NCBI GenBank assembly: GCA_050696075.1
Contig: JBOGUF010000182.1
Coordinates: 1 to 7,823, forward strand
Source: JBOGUF01 sp050696075
Lineage (GTDB): Bacteria > Chloroflexota > Chloroflexia > Thermomicrobiales > UBA6265
Reading direction: 5' to 3'
DNA length: 7,823 bases
Notes under the pieces: model-generated
The model's database searches: none
Seen by the model: only the letters and a program-made list of their open reading frames with translations
Told to the model about the DNA's origin: nothing
Made by a program: the position numbers and the translations under genes
Part shown: piece after piece, positions 6,366 through 7,823 of the stretch
How positions within the stretch are numbered: the first letter of the stretch is position 1
How the letters are laid out: the number at the start of each line of letters is the position of its first letter

Positions 6366-6447
6366 CGATTCTCGCCATCGAGAACGTGTTTGCTCTCGTG
6401 GAGAACGGCCTGACAGTAGCAAGCCAATGGCTGACGGCTGACGGCTC
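6318..6447. repeat. Inverted-repeat element spanning the pdhA stop
   Basis: GAGCCGTCAGCCGTCAGCC (6318-6336) and its exact reverse complement (6429-6447) bound a 130-bp segment, giving a perfect 19-bp terminal inverted repeat made of CCGTCAG heptads. The element covers the last 15 sense codons and stop codon of pdhA and most of the 101-bp gap to pdhB, ending just before the AAGGGA (6451-6456) that serves pdhB. Its interior has two related small hairpins: TCTCG...GAGAACG at 6370-6386 and at 6394-6407. It has no room for a transposase. It resembles small palindromic repeats or MITE-like elements. In the pdh transcript the ends could fold into a long stem, which might affect pdhB translation or message decay. 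Confidence 0.7.
6321..6348 (+). repeat. Four tandem CCGTCAG heptads
   Basis: Four exact copies of CCGTCAG stand in tandem (6321-6327, 6328-6334, 6335-6341, 6342-6348), followed by degenerate CTTCAG and GTCGTCAG. Because the unit is seven bases, three copies encode one seven-residue period (PSAVSRQ) in PdhA. The right arm of the surrounding element holds about two and a half copies in inverted orientation. Copy number may vary by slippage; a change of one unit would shift the frame of the PdhA tail. Confidence 0.8.
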
Positions 6448-6466
6448 AAGAAGGGAACGACGTTAC

Positions 6467-7453
6467 ATGCCGGTGATGACCTATCGCGAGGCGTTGCGCG
6501 CCGCGATGGCCGAAGAGATGGAGCGAGACGAGTCGGTCGTCTTGCTCGGCGAGGACATCGGGTTGTATGGCGGCACCCATCTGGTGACCGACACGCTGCT
6601 CGACAAGTTCGGACCGCGACGGGTGATCGACACCCCGATTGCCGAGCTGGGGTTCACCGGCGCGGCGATTGGGATGGCGATGACCGGCATGCGGCCGATC
6701 GTCGAGATGATGACCTGGAACTTCTCGTTCCAGGCGGCCGACCAGATCATCCAGAACGCCGCCAAGCTGCACTACTTCTCTGGCGGCCAGGTCACGGTGC
6801 CGATGGTGATCCGCGGCCCGAATGGCGGCGGCGTCCAGCTCTCGGCCCAGCACACCCATAGCCTCGAAGGTTTTTATGGCCATTTCCCCGGCCTCAAGGT
6901 CGTCTCCCCGGTGACGCCGCGCGACGCCAAGGGGATGATGACGACCGCCATCCGCGATCCGAACCCGGTCATCTTCCTCGAGGCGGGCGCCCTCTACGGC
7001 ACCAAGGGCGAGGTGCCGGAGGAGGAGTACGCCGTCGAGTTCGGCACCGCGCGCGTCGCCCGCGAGGGCGACGACGTGACGCTGATCGCCTATGGCCGCC
7101 AGGTCAACTTGGTGCTGCGCGTCGCCGAGCGCCTGGCCACGGACGAGCAGATCGAGGCCGAGGTGATCGACCTACGCACCATCCGGCCGTTCGACGAAAC
7201 GACGATTGTCGAATCGGTCAAAAAGACGAACCGCGCGGTCGTCGTCCAGGAACAGTGGCGCTGGTTCAGCGTGGCGAGCGAGGTGGCCGCCATCATCCAG
7301 GAACAGGCTTTCGACTACCTCGACGCGCCGGTCGAGCGGGTCAGCGGGGCCGAGGCGCCCGCGCCGTACGCGCGCAACCTCGAAGTCGCCGCCTTCCCCA
7401 GCGAGCAGGATGTCATCGACGCCGTGCGGCGCGTGGCGTACCGGGAGGCCTAG
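6467..7453 (+). CDS. pdhB: Pyruvate dehydrogenase E1 beta subunit
   Basis: A 328-residue subunit, normal for the family, which completes the E1 alpha2-beta2 heterotetramer and supplies part of the thiamine diphosphate site. MTYREALRAAM at the start, LGED (27-30), DTPIAELGFTG (55-65; Glu60 matches the cofactor-contacting Glu), RGPNGGG (116-122), AQHTHSLEGF (127-136), PGLKVVSP (141-148) and DLRTIRPFD (235-243) are family blocks. The C-terminal half is the transketolase-type domain. I prefer the ATG at 6467, 10 bases after AAGGGA (6451-6456); the ATG at 6476 is a possible alternative. The open frame reaches back to 6386, but that extension is encoded by the inverted-repeat element. The next gene begins two bases after this stop, with its ribosome site inside the end of pdhB, so the two are probably translationally coupled. 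Confidence 0.93.
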   Translation: MPVMTYREALRAAMAEEMERDESVVLLGEDIGLYGGTHLVTDTLLDKFGPRRVIDTPIAELGFTGAAIGMAMTGMRPIVEMMTWNFSFQAADQIIQNAAKLHYFSGGQVTVPMVIRGPNGGGVQLSAQHTHSLEGFYGHFPGLKVVSPVTPRDAKGMMTTAIRDPNPVIFLEAGALYGTKGEVPEEEYAVEFGTARVAREGDDVTLIAYGRQVNLVLRVAERLATDEQIEAEVIDLRTIRPFDETTIVESVKKTNRAVVVQEQWRWFSVASEVAAIIQEQAFDYLDAPVERVSGAEAPAPYARNLEVAAFPSEQDVIDAVRRVAYREA

Positions 7454-7455
7454 AG

Positions 7456-7823
7456 ATGCCGACGGTGATCATGCCCAAAATGGGCGATGCGATGGAAGAA
7501 GGGACGCTCCTGCGCTGGCTGAAGCAGGTGGGTGAGGAAGTGGACGCCGGCGACGCCATCGCCGAAATCGAGACGGACAAGGTCACGCTCGAGATCGAGG
7601 CGGGCGAAAGTGGAGTCCTGAGCAAGACGCTGGTCGAGGAAGGGCAGACGGTGCCCATCAATACCCCGATCGCCACCATCGGCGACGACGCGGGCGAGAT
7701 CGAGGCCGTCGCTCAGCCTGCCCAACCGGAAGCGGCCGCGGCGCAAGCGGAGCCGGCCAAGGCCGAGGCGGCGGCGGCTCCGGCGACGGCTGAGGCGCCC
7801 TCCCCCGCGGCCCAGGCCGAAGC
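7456..7823 (+). CDS. pdhC: Dihydrolipoamide acetyltransferase E2, 5' part
   Basis: The first 122 residues of an E2 subunit that runs off the window. Residues 1 to about 76 form a lipoyl domain: MPKMGDAMEEGTL (6-18) and the lipoylation motif ETDKVTLEI (39-47), with K42 as the residue that carries lipoate. From about 80 an Ala/Pro/Glu-rich flexible linker begins, as expected before an E3/E1-binding domain and a catalytic acyltransferase domain, which are not in view. GGGAGG (7443-7448), seven bases before the ATG, lies within the end of pdhB. The place right after pdhA-pdhB supports acetyl-transferring E2 of the pyruvate complex. A second lipoyl domain downstream cannot be excluded. A lipoyl carrier or biotin-carrier protein is less likely because of the ETDK context. 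Confidence 0.9.
   Translation, partial: MPTVIMPKMGDAMEEGTLLRWLKQVGEEVDAGDAIAEIETDKVTLEIEAGESGVLSKTLVEEGQTVPINTPIATIGDDAGEIEAVAQPAQPEAAAAQAEPAKAEAAAAPATAEAPSPAAQAE

Noticed and set aside
6318..6447. CRISPR-like array from the repeated CCGTCAG units
   Set aside because: Units are seven bases with no spacers; this is a simple tandem repeat within an inverted-repeat element.

Overview
The window is GC-rich bacterial DNA, probably from a Chloroflexota lineage such as the Thermomicrobia. That guess rests on the strong G/C bias at third codon positions, a Gram-positive-type LexA half-site pair (GAAC-N4-GTTC), and a two-gene E1 (alpha plus beta) pyruvate dehydrogenase. No taxonomic marker gene is present, so it is an inference.

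Layout: (1) 1-407 has no gene I can support. It holds a near-perfect LexA-like palindrome at 131-146 and an AT-richer leader before the first gene. (2) 408-1082 (+) encodes a 224-residue basic, helical protein of unknown function with an N-terminal Cys4-His-like metal-binding motif (CX4C-X10-CX2H). (3) 1083-1153 is a short convergent gap with a 9-bp GC hairpin and a dense run of G tracts. (4) 1154-4966 (-) encodes a 1270-residue single-chain Type IIG-like restriction-modification enzyme. Its N-terminal PD-(D/E)xK nuclease, central adenine-N6 methyltransferase and TaqI-like C-terminal recognition domain are all recognisable. (5) 4967-5291 is a divergent intergenic region with a long GC hairpin and a possible -10 element. 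(6) 5292 to the window end (+) is the start of a pyruvate dehydrogenase operon: pdhA (E1 alpha), pdhB (E1 beta) and the 5' part of pdhC (E2, lipoyl domain).

How the parts work together: E1 alpha and E1 beta form the thiamine-diphosphate-dependent decarboxylase. It passes the acetyl group to the lipoyl-lysine of E2, which makes acetyl-CoA; E3 would lie outside the window. The restriction-modification gene is an accessory defence gene transcribed away from this housekeeping operon. The small zinc-motif gene converges on it and shows no clear functional link.

The most interesting non-genic structure is a 130-bp element (6318-6447) bounded by perfect 19-bp inverted repeats made of CCGTCAG heptads. 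It sits across the pdhA stop codon and fills nearly all of the pdhA-pdhB gap, so the last 14 residues of PdhA are repeat-encoded. The second is a marked GC drop over the specificity domain of the restriction enzyme, suggesting exchange of the recognition module. I found no convincing complete novel multigene system.
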